From DATKEH01 sp035546355 (GTDB taxonomy: Bacteria; Acidobacteriota; Thermoanaerobaculia; Multivoradales; JAIOJS01), in contig DATKEH010000145.1 of assembly GCA_035546355.1 (NCBI GenBank), forward strand, positions 1-13,827: a stretch of DNA of 13,827 nucleotides, given 5' to 3'. This document shows positions 1 through 6,858 of this stretch, piece after piece. The notes beneath the pieces are model-generated. The model had not been told where the DNA came from. It did no database searches and saw only the letters and a program-made list of their open reading frames with translations. How positions within the stretch are numbered: position 1 is the first letter of the stretch; every line of letters starts with the position of its first letter. The translations under genes and the position numbers were made by a program.

Positions 1-282
1 CATCACGAAGCGTGGAACGGTCGCGGCTATCCCGACGGTCTGAAGGGGGAGCAGATCCCGCTCATCGCCCGGGTGGTGGCGGTGGCGGACACCTTCGACG
101 CGATCACCACCAACCGGCCCTACCAGAACCCCTACACGCCCGGCTTCGCGGTCGAGACCATCACCAAGCTCACCGGCGCCCGCTTCGACGCCAAGGTGGT
201 GACGGCCTTCCTGCGCGCCTTCCAGGAGGGAGCGATCCGGGTCGAGCCCCGGCCCGTCGAGCCCGCGGCCATGGCGGGGTAG
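1..282 (+). CDS. HD-GYP domain protein, C-terminal part (5' end outside window)
   Basis: Reading in frame 1 from the first base gives 93 residues ending in TAG. They begin with HHEAWNGRGYP, the HHExxxGxGYP motif that defines HD-GYP domains, followed by LIARVVAVADTFDAITTNRPY, which matches the usual metal-site Asp and helix segment that closes the family's catalytic core. HD-GYP proteins typically hydrolyse cyclic di-GMP, or related cyclic dinucleotides, using a di- or tri-iron centre. The upstream part, with the HD residues and any sensor or receiver domain, lies outside the window, so neither activity nor input signal can be judged. The tail after the domain is short (about 25 residues, Pro- and Ala-rich). 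The roadblock-like gene starts 6 bp after the stop, so the two are probably cotranscribed. The family call is strong; which cyclic dinucleotide it acts on is unknown. Confidence 0.9.
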   Translation, partial: HHEAWNGRGYPDGLKGEQIPLIARVVAVADTFDAITTNRPYQNPYTPGFAVETITKLTGARFDAKVVTAFLRAFQEGAIRVEPRPVEPAAMAG

Positions 283-288
283 CGGGCG

Positions 289-648
289 ATGCCCTTTCAA
301 TACATCCTCGCCAACCTGCTCGCCGAGACCGGCGCCGTGGGCGTGCTGTTCCTCGACGAGACCGGCGAGACGGTCGACGTGGCGTGCTCGGATTTCACTC
401 CCTACGAGATGCGTGTGCTGGGCGCCTACCTGGGGATCTACCTCAGGCAGCTGGGGGGGTTCCTCGCCAAGAGCGCGCTGGGAGCGCCGCGGCTGGTGCA
501 CGTGGAGAAGGCGAAGCTCCACATCTACGCCATCCCCCTGCCCGAGGACTACTACCTGGTGCTGGTGCAGCGCCGACCGAACCTGGTGGGGAAGGCCTTC
601 CTCCGTCTCCAGCGAGCCGCCGACGAGCTGAGCCGCGCGCTGTTCTAG
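289..648 (+). CDS. Roadblock/LC7-like small protein
   Basis: This is a 119-residue soluble protein with no signal peptide or membrane span. Its pattern fits the roadblock/LC7 (MglB-like) fold: an N-terminal helix, a strand pair GVLFLDETGETVDVA (about residues 18-32), a long central helix (about 38-65), a second strand pair around RLVHVEKAKLHIYAIPL and YYLVLVQRR, and a C-terminal amphipathic helix. Bacterial roadblock proteins usually dimerise and regulate small Ras-like GTPases (MglB on MglA) or act as scaffolds. No mglA-like GTPase gene lies in this window. The start is the only ATG close to the upstream stop, 6 bp downstream of it, with just a weak G-rich ribosome-binding site. Its place right behind an HD-GYP gene suggests a shared signalling role, which is inference. 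The fold assignment rests on sequence pattern only; a Longin-like fold is an alternative. Confidence 0.6.
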   Translation: MPFQYILANLLAETGAVGVLFLDETGETVDVACSDFTPYEMRVLGAYLGIYLRQLGGFLAKSALGAPRLVHVEKAKLHIYAIPLPEDYYLVLVQRRPNLVGKAFLRLQRAADELSRALF

Positions 649-675
649 CTGCGCTCGGGGTCCCTGGCCCGCTGG

Positions 676-681
676 TAGACT
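676..681 (+). promoter_or_regulatory. Possible -10 element of a leaderless ftsY transcript
   Basis: TAGACT lies in the 42-bp gap before ftsY, 9 nt upstream of the ATG. It fits the TANNNT form of a -10 box, and at this distance transcription would begin at or next to the start codon. No Shine-Dalgarno sequence occurs before ftsY, and no convincing -35 hexamer is seen 16-18 bp upstream. Weak when taken alone; it gains support from similar hexamers at lysS, pnp and hpt. Confidence 0.35.
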
Positions 682-690
682 TCCGCTCCC

Positions 691-1662
691 ATGCCGGACC
701 CTACCGACACCCTCGACCTGGCGCCCGAGGCGCGGCCCAGCGAGCCGCAGCGCGGGGGGGTCTGGAACAAGCTCAAGAAGGGCTTGTGGATGACCCACAC
801 CGAGCTGCTCAAGAAGATCGACGCCGCCCTCGAGGGCCGCGACACCCTGGACGAGGAGACCGTCGAGCACCTCGAGGAGACGCTGATCGGCGCCGACCTC
901 GGGGTCGAGACCTCGCTCGAGCTCGTCGCACGGCTGCAGCAGGAGGTACGGCGCGGCGAGGCTGGTGACGGGGTGCGGTTGCGGCAGCGACTGGCCGACG
1001 AGATCGCCGTTCTGCTGCTCGACGCACCGCAGCCCCCGCGCCGCCTCGGCGGGCCCAGGATCACGCTGGTGGTGGGCGTCAACGGCGTCGGCAAGACGAC
1101 TTCCATCGCCAAGCTGGCTCGCCGCCACCAGGAGGAGGGGCGTACCGTCCTCCTCGCCGCCGCGGACACCTTCCGGGCGGCCGCCATCGAGCAGTTGGCG
1201 CTGTGGGGTGAGCGGCTGGGAGTCGCCGTCGTCCGCCAGGCTCACGGCTCCGACCCCGCCGCCGTCGTCTACGACGCCGTGCAGGCGGCGCGGGCGCGCC
1301 GGATCGACGAGGTGCTGGTCGACACCGCCGGCCGGCTCCACAACAAGGAGCACCTGATGCGAGAGCTGGGCAAGATCGGTCGCATCCTGGAGCGCGAGGC
1401 CGGCGACTGGGAGCGCCGCACGCTGCTGGTCCTCGACGCCACCACCGGTCAGAACGCCCTCGTGCAGGCCCGGGAGTTCCAGGCGGTGGTGCCCGTGGAC
1501 GGGGTGCTGCTGGCCAAGCTCGACGGCACGGCCAAGGGCGGCATGGCGGTGGCGGTGGCGCGGGAGCTGCGCCTGCCGGTCCTCTACCTCGGGGTCGGCG
1601 AGACGCCGGAGGATCTGGTGGAGTTCCGGCCGCGTGAGTTCGCGCGGGCGTTGGTGGGGTAG
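691..1662 (+). CDS. ftsY: Signal recognition particle receptor FtsY
   Basis: SRP receptor GTPase of 323 residues. At the inner membrane it binds the SRP (Ffh-4.5S RNA)-ribosome complex and passes nascent membrane proteins to SecYEG. The N domain (about 25-110) begins with an amphipathic stretch, WNKLKKGLWMTHTELLKKI, typical of the lipid-binding FtsY helix. The G domain carries G1 GVNGVGKT (129-136), the family block DTFRAAA (159-165), G3 DTAGR (211-215), VLDATTGQNA (247-256), G4 AKLDGTAKGG (275-284) and the closing GVGETPEDL (301-309). The long acidic A domain of E. coli FtsY is missing; only about 24 residues precede the N domain, as in many other bacteria. G4 has Ala where most SRP GTPases have Thr (TKLD). 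The ATG has no clear Shine-Dalgarno site, but TAGACT sits 9 nt upstream. ribD starts 8 bp after the stop. Confidence 0.97.
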   Translation: MPDPTDTLDLAPEARPSEPQRGGVWNKLKKGLWMTHTELLKKIDAALEGRDTLDEETVEHLEETLIGADLGVETSLELVARLQQEVRRGEAGDGVRLRQRLADEIAVLLLDAPQPPRRLGGPRITLVVGVNGVGKTTSIAKLARRHQEEGRTVLLAAADTFRAAAIEQLALWGERLGVAVVRQAHGSDPAAVVYDAVQAARARRIDEVLVDTAGRLHNKEHLMRELGKIGRILEREAGDWERRTLLVLDATTGQNALVQAREFQAVVPVDGVLLAKLDGTAKGGMAVAVARELRLPVLYLGVGETPEDLVEFRPREFARALVG

Positions 1663-1670
1663 CGCGCCCG

Positions 1671-2798
1671 GTGGGCACCGTCGCGCCTGCGCCCGCCGCC
1701 GCCCTTCCCCTGCGCGCCGCCCTGCGCCTCGCCCGGCGGGGGCGGTATCGCACCGCGCCCAACCCGATGGTGGGAGCGGTAGTGCTGCGCGACGGCGAGG
1801 TGGTCGGCCAGGGGTATCACCGCCAGGTCGGCGGCCCGCACGCCGAGGTCGAGGCGCTGCGCCAGGCAGGCGAGGCGGCGCGCGGCGCCACCCTCTACGT
1901 CACGCTCGAGCCGTGCGCCCATCAGGGGCGGACGCCGCCGTGCACCGACGCCGTGTTGCGATCCGGGGTGTCCCGGGTGGTGGCGTGCCATCGCGACCCC
2001 GATCCACGGGTCGCGGGGGGTGGCTTCGAGCGGTTGCGGCGGGCCGGGGTCTCGGTCGAGACGGGAGAGCTGCTGGCGGAGGCCGTGCGACTCAACTGGC
2101 GCTACCTGGTGGCCAGGGTGGCGGGGCGGCCGGCGGTGACGCTCAAGTGGGCGATGAGCCTCGACGGCCGGATCGCCACCGCCAGCGGCGAGAGCCAGTG
2201 GATCAGTGGGCCCGGCGCCCGCCGCTGGGCGCTCGAGCTGAGAGAAGAGCACGACGCGGTGGTGGTGGGCAGCGGTACGGTGCTCGCCGACGACCCGCGC
2301 CTGAACCGCCGGCTGGGTCTGGCCGCCGGCCCGGGGCTGCGGGTGGTGCTCGACCGGCGCCTGCGGACACCGCCGGGGGCCCGGCTGTTCCAGGAGGAGG
2401 GCCCGGTGCTCCTGTTCGCCGAGGCGGGGGGCGCGGCGCGGGAGCGACAGCTCGCCCGCGCCGGGGCCGAAGTGGTGCGCCCGCCGCGGGTGACACCCGC
2501 GGCGGTGCTCGCCGAGCTCGCCGCCCGCGGCGTGCAGAGCGTGCTGGTGGAGGGTGGCGCGGTGGTTCATGGGGCGTTCCTGGCGGCGGGGCTCTACGAT
2601 CGGGTGGCGGTGGCCTGCGCTCCATTGCTCATCGGCGGCGCGACCGCCCTCGGCCCGGTGGGCGGCCGCGGCCTGGGGCCGCTCCGCGGCGTGCCGCGGC
2701 TGGAACGGCCGCGGGTGGGCCGCCGCGGCGACGACCTGATCGTGACGGGGTTTCGCACCGGATGTTTACCGGACTTGTCCGCGAGCGTGGGCGGGTAG
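1671..2798 (+). CDS. ribD: Bifunctional riboflavin deaminase/reductase RibD
   Basis: A 375-residue cytosolic enzyme that deaminates the GTP cyclohydrolase II product and then reduces its ribosyl side chain with NADPH, the second and third steps of riboflavin synthesis. The cytidine-deaminase-like domain (about 12-145) shows NPMVGAVV, the zinc ligand and catalytic pair HAE (57-59), and PCAHQGRTPPC (81-91) with the other two zinc cysteines, Cys82 and Cys91. The reductase domain (about 152-360) shows TLKWAMSLDGRIAT, DDPRLNRR, LVEGGAVVHGAFL and PLLIGG. The loop after the deaminase core reads VAGGG, where relatives usually have Lys or Arg third before the Gly (VAGKG/VAGRG). Translation starts at a GTG 8 bp after ftsY; no better start keeps the first conserved helix. 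The 3' end overlaps ribE by 37 bp. No room exists upstream for an FMN riboswitch. Confidence 0.96.
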   Translation: MGTVAPAPAAALPLRAALRLARRGRYRTAPNPMVGAVVLRDGEVVGQGYHRQVGGPHAEVEALRQAGEAARGATLYVTLEPCAHQGRTPPCTDAVLRSGVSRVVACHRDPDPRVAGGGFERLRRAGVSVETGELLAEAVRLNWRYLVARVAGRPAVTLKWAMSLDGRIATASGESQWISGPGARRWALELREEHDAVVVGSGTVLADDPRLNRRLGLAAGPGLRVVLDRRLRTPPGARLFQEEGPVLLFAEAGGAARERQLARAGAEVVRPPRVTPAAVLAELAARGVQSVLVEGGAVVHGAFLAAGLYDRVAVACAPLLIGGATALGPVGGRGLGPLRGVPRLERPRVGRRGDDLIVTGFRTGCLPDLSASVGG

Positions 2799-3376
2799 CC
2801 ACCGCTCCCCAGCCCTCGGGGGAGGGGGGGCGGCGGCTGACCCTCGCCCACGGCGAGGAGCTCTCGGCGGAGCTGTCGCCGGGCGCCAGCCTGGCGGTCT
2901 CGGGGGTCTGCCTGACCGCCGTCGCGCTGCGGCCGGGAGTGACCACGGTCGACCTGGCGCCGGAGACGCTCTCCCGCACCACGCTGGGGGAGCTCGAGGC
3001 GGGCGAAGAGGTGAACCTGGAGCCGCCGCTGCGGGCTGGCGATCCCCTCGGCGGGCACTTCGTCCAGGGGCACGTCGACGGCACCATCTCGGTGCTGGCG
3101 GTGGAAGAGCTGGGAGCGGGCCACCGCGAGGTCACCCTGCAGCTCCCCTCGTCCCTCGCTCTCTACGTCGTCGAGAAGGGCTCGGTGGCGCTCGACGGGG
3201 TCAGTCTGACGGTGGCGCGGCTGGATCGCGAATCCTTTCGCGTCGCCCTGATCCCGCACACCCTGGCGGTGACGACGCTCGCTCGCTGGCGGCCCGGCCG
3301 GCGCGTCAACCTCGAAGTCGACGTGCTGGCCAAGTACGTGCGGCAGGCGGTGCGGCCGTTTTCGGAGGGAGGTTGA
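2762..3376 (+). CDS. ribE: Riboflavin synthase, alpha subunit (RibE)
   Basis: A 204-residue riboflavin synthase of the trimeric alpha type, which dismutates two 6,7-dimethyl-8-ribityllumazine molecules into riboflavin and a pyrimidine. It begins with the hallmark MFTGLV and contains two homologous beta-barrels. Barrel 1 includes GASLAVSGVCLTAV and a TLSRTTLGEL block; barrel 2 opens with GGHFVQGHVDGT and includes KGSVALDGVSLTVA, IPHTLAVTTL and VNLEVDVLAKYV. Length is normal for the family. The ATG lies inside the ribD end in another frame, a 37-bp overlap that suggests translational coupling. Its stop overlaps the next gene's TTG (TTGA). The lumazine synthase (ribH) and ribBA genes that complete the pathway are not in this window. 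Gene naming varies: ribE in some genomes is called ribC. Confidence 0.96.
   Translation: MFTGLVRERGRVATAPQPSGEGGRRLTLAHGEELSAELSPGASLAVSGVCLTAVALRPGVTTVDLAPETLSRTTLGELEAGEEVNLEPPLRAGDPLGGHFVQGHVDGTISVLAVEELGAGHREVTLQLPSSLALYVVEKGSVALDGVSLTVARLDRESFRVALIPHTLAVTTLARWRPGRRVNLEVDVLAKYVRQAVRPFSEGG
3364..3372 (+). promoter_or_regulatory. Shine-Dalgarno site setting the TTG start of the next gene
   Basis: GGAGGGAGG at the very end of ribE is the strongest ribosome-binding site in this part of the window. Its GGAGG core ends 4 nt before TTG at 3373, which overlaps the ribE stop as TTGA. This supports initiation at the TTG despite its being a minor start codon. Confidence 0.7.
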
Positions 3377-4317
3377 GCCGCACCACCGCCGCGTCCGGCG
3401 CGGTGCGGGACCAGCTCCCCGAGCCGCGTTCCCTGTGGATCCGCTATCGGCCGCGTCGCTGGCCGACCCGTGACGACGCGTTCGTGGATCTCGCGGCGGG
3501 CACGCTGGGCGCCCCCGACCCCGGCGCCGAGATCTCGGCCGAGCTCGCCGACGCCGCCCTCGACGACCTCCTCTACCTGCCGCCGGTGCCGGCCGCCGCG
3601 GCGGCCACCAGGGATGGGCTGGTGCGGTCGCACGCGGCCCGTGGCACCCCGGTCCTGGTGCAGCGGCTTCCGGGGGACCCGCCGGCCATTCCCGAGGCCT
3701 GGCCGGTGCTCGACCTGCTGCCCGTCGCGATGGGCCGCCTCGAGCCGGACGAGGCGTTCGCCGGGGTCGCGGGAGGCGGGGCGGTATGGCCCCTCCTTCC
3801 CGGTCAGGAGGCGGGGTCGTGGGAGCGCGTGACGGCGGCGGCCCGCGAAGCGGGCGTCACGGCGCTGCAGCCCCTGCCGCTCGAGCTCGACGCCCGCCAG
3901 CGCCGCTCTTTGGCAGAGCTGAGCCCGGACCCGAGCCGCTTCGACGCGCTGTTCCACGGTCGCGCGCCGGAGCCGCGCGAGGTGGCGAGGGTGATCGTGG
4001 CGCACGGCCTCGAGCCGCTGCTGCCGCGCCCGCTGCCCCGGCCCCCGCTGCGCAGCGGACCGAACCTGCGGCTGGCCTCTCTGCTGGCGGTGGCGGGGGA
4101 GCTCAGCGTCTGGCTCGGCGAGCCCGACAGCCGCAGCCAGTCACTGCTGCGCGCCGCCCGCTGGGCGGAACGGGTACCCCAGAGCCTGGAGGCCCTGGCT
4201 CGCGAGGGTAACCTGGGGGTCCTGCCGTGGCTCGAAGGGGAGCCGCGGCGCCTGGTGGAGGAGGCGCTCGCCGCGCCCCGCCCGCCGCTCGTCCAGGACC
4301 TCCTCGCCCGCCTCTGA
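3373..4317 (+). CDS. Protein of unknown function, cysteine-free, downstream of ribE
   Basis: I do not recognise this 314-residue protein. It has no signal peptide, no obvious membrane span and no cysteine. It is rich in Pro, Ala and Leu. Several short hydrophobic strands, each followed by a helix, recur: TPVLVQRLPGD (92-102), WPVLDLLPVAM (110-120), AVWPLLPG (137-144), VTALQPLPLELD (162-173) and a proline-rich EPLLPRPLPRPP (214-225). A helical C-terminal region follows (about 230-314). The rhythm of strand then helix resembles part of an alpha/beta barrel, but no catalytic motif is visible, and lack of cysteine rules out a radical-SAM cluster. The TTG start is set by a strong Shine-Dalgarno site and a 4-bp overlap with ribE, so it is translated with the riboflavin genes. 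Any flavin-related role is inferred from position only. It converges on ridA with a 24-bp gap. Confidence 0.75.
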   Translation: MSRTTAASGAVRDQLPEPRSLWIRYRPRRWPTRDDAFVDLAAGTLGAPDPGAEISAELADAALDDLLYLPPVPAAAAATRDGLVRSHAARGTPVLVQRLPGDPPAIPEAWPVLDLLPVAMGRLEPDEAFAGVAGGGAVWPLLPGQEAGSWERVTAAAREAGVTALQPLPLELDARQRRSLAELSPDPSRFDALFHGRAPEPREVARVIVAHGLEPLLPRPLPRPPLRSGPNLRLASLLAVAGELSVWLGEPDSRSQSLLRAARWAERVPQSLEALAREGNLGVLPWLEGEPRRLVEEALAAPRPPLVQDLLARL

Positions 4318-4341
4318 CGTCCGGGAGGTCCCCGATAGCCC

Positions 4342-4728
4342 TCACCGGATGCGGGCGACCATGTCGATCTCGACCAGCGCTCCCTTCGGCAGCGCCGCCA
4401 CCTGCACGGTCGAACGCGCCGGCCGATGCTCTCCCATCGCCTCGGCGTAGATCTCGTTGAGCGTGGCGAAGTCGGCGAGGTCGGTGACGTAGATGGTGGT
4501 CTTGACCACCTGGTCGAAGCTGCAGCCGGCGGAGGTGAGCACGTGGCGGAGGTTGTCGAGCACCTGGTGGGCCTGGGCGGCGAAGTCGCCGGCGACCATC
4601 TCGCCGGTCTGCGGGTCGAGGGGGATCTGCCCCGAGGTATAGAGGAAGCCCCCGCAGGATACCGACTGTGCGTAGGGGCCGATGGCGGCGGGTGCGCGAT
4701 CGGTGTGGTGGTAGCGGATCCGGTTCAC
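4342..4728 (-). CDS. ridA: RidA family reactive-intermediate deaminase
   Basis: A 128-residue protein of the YjgF/YER057c/UK114 family, trimeric and cytosolic. Canonical members hydrolyse 2-aminoacrylate and similar enamines/imines released by PLP enzymes such as serine/threonine dehydratase, forming the keto acid and ammonia. Family signatures are present: IGPYAQSV (16-23), LYTSGQIPLDP (29-39), VVKTTIYVTDL (74-84), and RPARSTVQVAALPKGALVEIDMVA, whose Arg105 and Glu120 match the substrate-binding Arg and the catalytic-site Glu of E. coli RidA. Canonical activity is therefore expected. It begins with GTG 6 bp after the hpt stop, and an AGAGG ribosome-binding site overlaps that gap, so it is the second gene of an hpt-ridA unit. 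Confidence 0.95.
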   Translation of the reverse strand: MNRIRYHHTDRAPAAIGPYAQSVSCGGFLYTSGQIPLDPQTGEMVAGDFAAQAHQVLDNLRHVLTSAGCSFDQVVKTTIYVTDLADFATLNEIYAEAMGEHRPARSTVQVAALPKGALVEIDMVARIR

Positions 4729-4734
4729 GACCTC

Positions 4735-5274
4735 TTACCCCTCCATGACGCCGATGTAGGACAGGTTGCGGTACTTTTCGTCGAAATCGAGGCCGTAGCC
4801 GACGACGAACACGTCCTCGATGGTGAACCCCCGATAGTCGATCGGTACGTCGACCTCGCGCGCCGACGCCTTGTCCAGCAGCGCGCAGAGGCGCACCGTT
4901 CGGGCGCCGCGGAAACGCAGCAGGTCGAGAATGGTGCGCAGCGTGTAGCCGGTGTCGACGATGTCCTCGATCAACAGCACGTCGTGGCCGCGGATGGCGA
5001 GATCGAGGTCCTTGCGGATGCGCACCTCGCCGGGGCTCGTCCTGCCACCGTAGCTGGCGGTCTGGAAGAAATCGACCGCCACCGGCACCGTCAGCCGCTT
5101 GAGCAGGTCGACCATGAAGAACACCGAACCCTTGAGGACCCCGACACAGATCACGCGCTCGGAACCGGCGTAGTCGCGGTCGATCGCGGCCGCCAGCTCG
5201 CCGACGCGCCGCGACACGTCCTCGGCGGGGATCAGCACCCGGGGCGCAGGGGGAGCTTGCATGTCGCCGGGCAT
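4735..5274 (-). CDS. hpt: Hypoxanthine phosphoribosyltransferase
   Basis: A 179-residue type I phosphoribosyltransferase that converts hypoxanthine (and usually guanine) plus PRPP to IMP or GMP in purine salvage. Visible motifs are LKGS (47-50, pyrophosphate loop), the SYGGRTSPGEVRI flexible-loop region (74-86), the PRPP-binding LLIEDIVDTGYT (100-111) with its paired acidic residues, LLDKASAR (132-139), and the purine-binding end VVGYGLDFDEKYRNL (157-171). Length is typical for the bacterial enzyme. The upstream ATG is used here; Met5 is an alternative, and neither has a Shine-Dalgarno site. A GATTCT hexamer lies 7 nt before the first ATG on this strand. The divergent unknown gene starts only 35 bp away, and ridA follows after 6 bp. 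PNP, encoded nearby at 6859-7713, supplies its base substrate. Confidence 0.96.
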   Translation of the reverse strand: MPGDMQAPPAPRVLIPAEDVSRRVGELAAAIDRDYAGSERVICVGVLKGSVFFMVDLLKRLTVPVAVDFFQTASYGGRTSPGEVRIRKDLDLAIRGHDVLLIEDIVDTGYTLRTILDLLRFRGARTVRLCALLDKASAREVDVPIDYRGFTIEDVFVVGYGLDFDEKYRNLSYIGVMEG

Positions 5275-5309
5275 AGGGGTAAGAATCAGCCGATCCAGGA
5301 GAGCATCGG
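5275..5309. promoter_or_regulatory. 35-bp divergent intergenic region between hpt and the 512-aa gene
   Basis: This short gap must hold, or overlap, start signals for both directions. On the plus strand AGGAGAG (5297-5303) is a good Shine-Dalgarno site, 6 nt before the ATG at 5310, so the plus-strand promoter must lie inside the hpt coding region. On the minus strand GATTCT (5287 to 5282) lies 7 nt before the hpt ATG and could be a -10 element for a leaderless transcript. No -35 element is evident for either. Confidence 0.4.
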
Positions 5310-6848
5310 ATGAACGTGCAGGAGATCGGAGCGCTGCACCGGCGCTACATCGACGTCTCGGACCGCTTCAAGTCGTCCTGGACATTCCACCAGTTTCTCC
5401 AGGGGTTGCACAAGCTCCTCATGGACGGCGAGCTGGGTCAATACGCCGCCGACTTCCAGGCGGTATACGGGATGCTCAAGGAGGTGTCGCAGCACCTCGA
5501 CGCCTCGACCGCCGACCGGGGGCGCAACGGGCTGGACATGGTCGAGCGCCGGCTGCAGGAGCTCGACCGTTGGCTGGTGCAGGAGGATAGCAAACTCTCC
5601 CCTTCGCTGCTGCGCCTCTTCTTCCAGAGGGTGCGCAACTACAGCGACGCCATCCTGGTCCAGCTCATCAAGTTCTACCTCTTCAGCTATCCGCCGGAGG
5701 TATGGGGGCGCGACCAGAACGACAAGGTCGACTTCCTGGTGACCAAGGTGTCCGAGGAGGCGCAGGGGCCGCAGGGGCCGTGGACGCTCAACAACCGGGC
5801 GCAGATGCGGCAGATCTTCAACGGCTTGTGGCAACTGGTGCGCAACGGGGAGGTCGACCGCCAGCAGGTCGAGACGCACCGCTCCCAGATCGAAGCCCTG
5901 CGCCGCGAGCTCAACCAGATCGAGGACTTCGACCAGCTCATCGGCGGCGAGCTCGTCAAGCGGTACCGGCGGTACAAGCTCGAGCTCGGCAAGCTGTTCT
6001 TCCATCCCGACCTGTTGCTGTCGGTGGTCGAGACCAACCTCGACCTGCGCAACCACATCCGAACGCTCTACCGCAAGGAGGAGCGGCGGATCGTCGCCGA
6101 TTACCAGCGCATCTTCGATCTCGAGCGTGAGGTGGTGGTGGACGGCGAGCTCGACGTCGAGCTCGCCGCCTTCCGCCAGGAGGTCGAGCAGTTCGAGCGC
6201 AGTCTGCAGAACCAGTCGCTCAGTCTCGACGAGCTCGGCAAGCTGCGCGAGCACGTCCGCAACCTGGTGCCTCGCCTGACCGGGATCCAGGAGGACGACG
6301 CGTCGCTGCCGGCGGAGGAGCGCGAGGCTCCGGCGCGGGAAGCCCGGTTCCAGGGCGGCCCGCTGTTGCGCAGCGGTTGGGTGGAGGAGCTGCTGCACGG
6401 CCATTACCGGCAGCTGACGAGCGCCCTGGAGGGCGTGGACCCCGAGGCCAGCCCGAAGGTCGCCGCCTTCGCGCCCGACCTGTTCGAGTTCCGGCTCGAG
6501 CCGCGGGAGATCGTCGCCTTCCGCCGGCTGGCGCGGGCGGACGAGGCGGCGGACCGGGAGCGGGAGGATTTCCTGCTGTGGGCGGCAGCCCTGCGGGCCC
6601 GCACCAACGAGGAGATCGAGGAGATCCGCGGCATCCTCGACGATACGGCGGTCACCCGCGAGGCGCCGGTGTTCGCCCGCGCCAGGCTCACCACCCGGCT
6701 GGCCGACCTCTTCATCCGCCGCTTCGGCCACGAGATCCAGGAAGCGATGCTGGGCGCGGAGGTCGCCGAAGCGCGCGACCTCAAGGTGCTGCAGATGCGG
6801 CTGGTGCGGGAGTCGGCGGGCCTCTGGCTGCTGGTCCACAAGCCGTAG
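5310..6848 (+). CDS. Large helical protein of unknown function, cysteine-free
   Basis: I do not recognise this 512-residue protein. It is soluble, charged, almost entirely predicted helix and contains no cysteine. The N-terminal region (1-150) has amphipathic helices with aromatic clusters such as FKSSWTFHQFLQGLHKLL and LLRLFFQRVRNYSDAILVQLIKFYLF. Residues about 175-325 are strongly coiled-coil-like (IEALRRELNQIEDFDQL, ELDVELAAFRQEVEQFERSLQ, ELGKLREHVRNLV). A polar linker (about 326-350) leads to a C-terminal helical domain (351-512). No enzyme motif, signal peptide or membrane helix is seen. The start is set by AGGAGAG 6 nt before the ATG. It is a single-gene unit between divergent hpt and convergent pnp (10-bp gap). 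A scaffold or structural role is a guess from composition. Codon use matches its neighbours, giving no sign of recent transfer. Confidence 0.8.
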   Translation: MNVQEIGALHRRYIDVSDRFKSSWTFHQFLQGLHKLLMDGELGQYAADFQAVYGMLKEVSQHLDASTADRGRNGLDMVERRLQELDRWLVQEDSKLSPSLLRLFFQRVRNYSDAILVQLIKFYLFSYPPEVWGRDQNDKVDFLVTKVSEEAQGPQGPWTLNNRAQMRQIFNGLWQLVRNGEVDRQQVETHRSQIEALRRELNQIEDFDQLIGGELVKRYRRYKLELGKLFFHPDLLLSVVETNLDLRNHIRTLYRKEERRIVADYQRIFDLEREVVVDGELDVELAAFRQEVEQFERSLQNQSLSLDELGKLREHVRNLVPRLTGIQEDDASLPAEEREAPAREARFQGGPLLRSGWVEELLHGHYRQLTSALEGVDPEASPKVAAFAPDLFEFRLEPREIVAFRRLARADEAADREREDFLLWAAALRARTNEEIEEIRGILDDTAVTREAPVFARARLTTRLADLFIRRFGHEIQEAMLGAEVAEARDLKVLQMRLVRESAGLWLLVHKP

Positions 6849-6858
6849 CTGCTAGCGA

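Noticed and set aside
1663..1670. FMN riboswitch before ribD
   Set aside because: Only 8 bp separate ftsY and ribD, and no conserved RFN-type stems were noticed in the ftsY 3' end.
1634..2761. Extended reading frame upstream of ribE, opposite in phase to ribD
   Set aside because: The translated sequence is Arg/Gly/Pro-rich noise; only the part from the ATG at 2762 (MFTGLV) matches riboflavin synthase, and ribD occupies the other frame.
4318..4341. Terminator between convergent genes 3373-4317 and ridA
   Set aside because: The 24-bp gap has no clear hairpin or T-run; the same is true of the 10-bp gap at 6849-6858.
5286..6839. Long minus-strand open frame (517 codons) opposite the 512-aa gene
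   Set aside because: It is low in complexity (rich in Leu, Val, Glu, Gln, Arg), has no family motif, and mirrors the GC-biased codons of the plus-strand gene, which has a proper ribosome-binding site.
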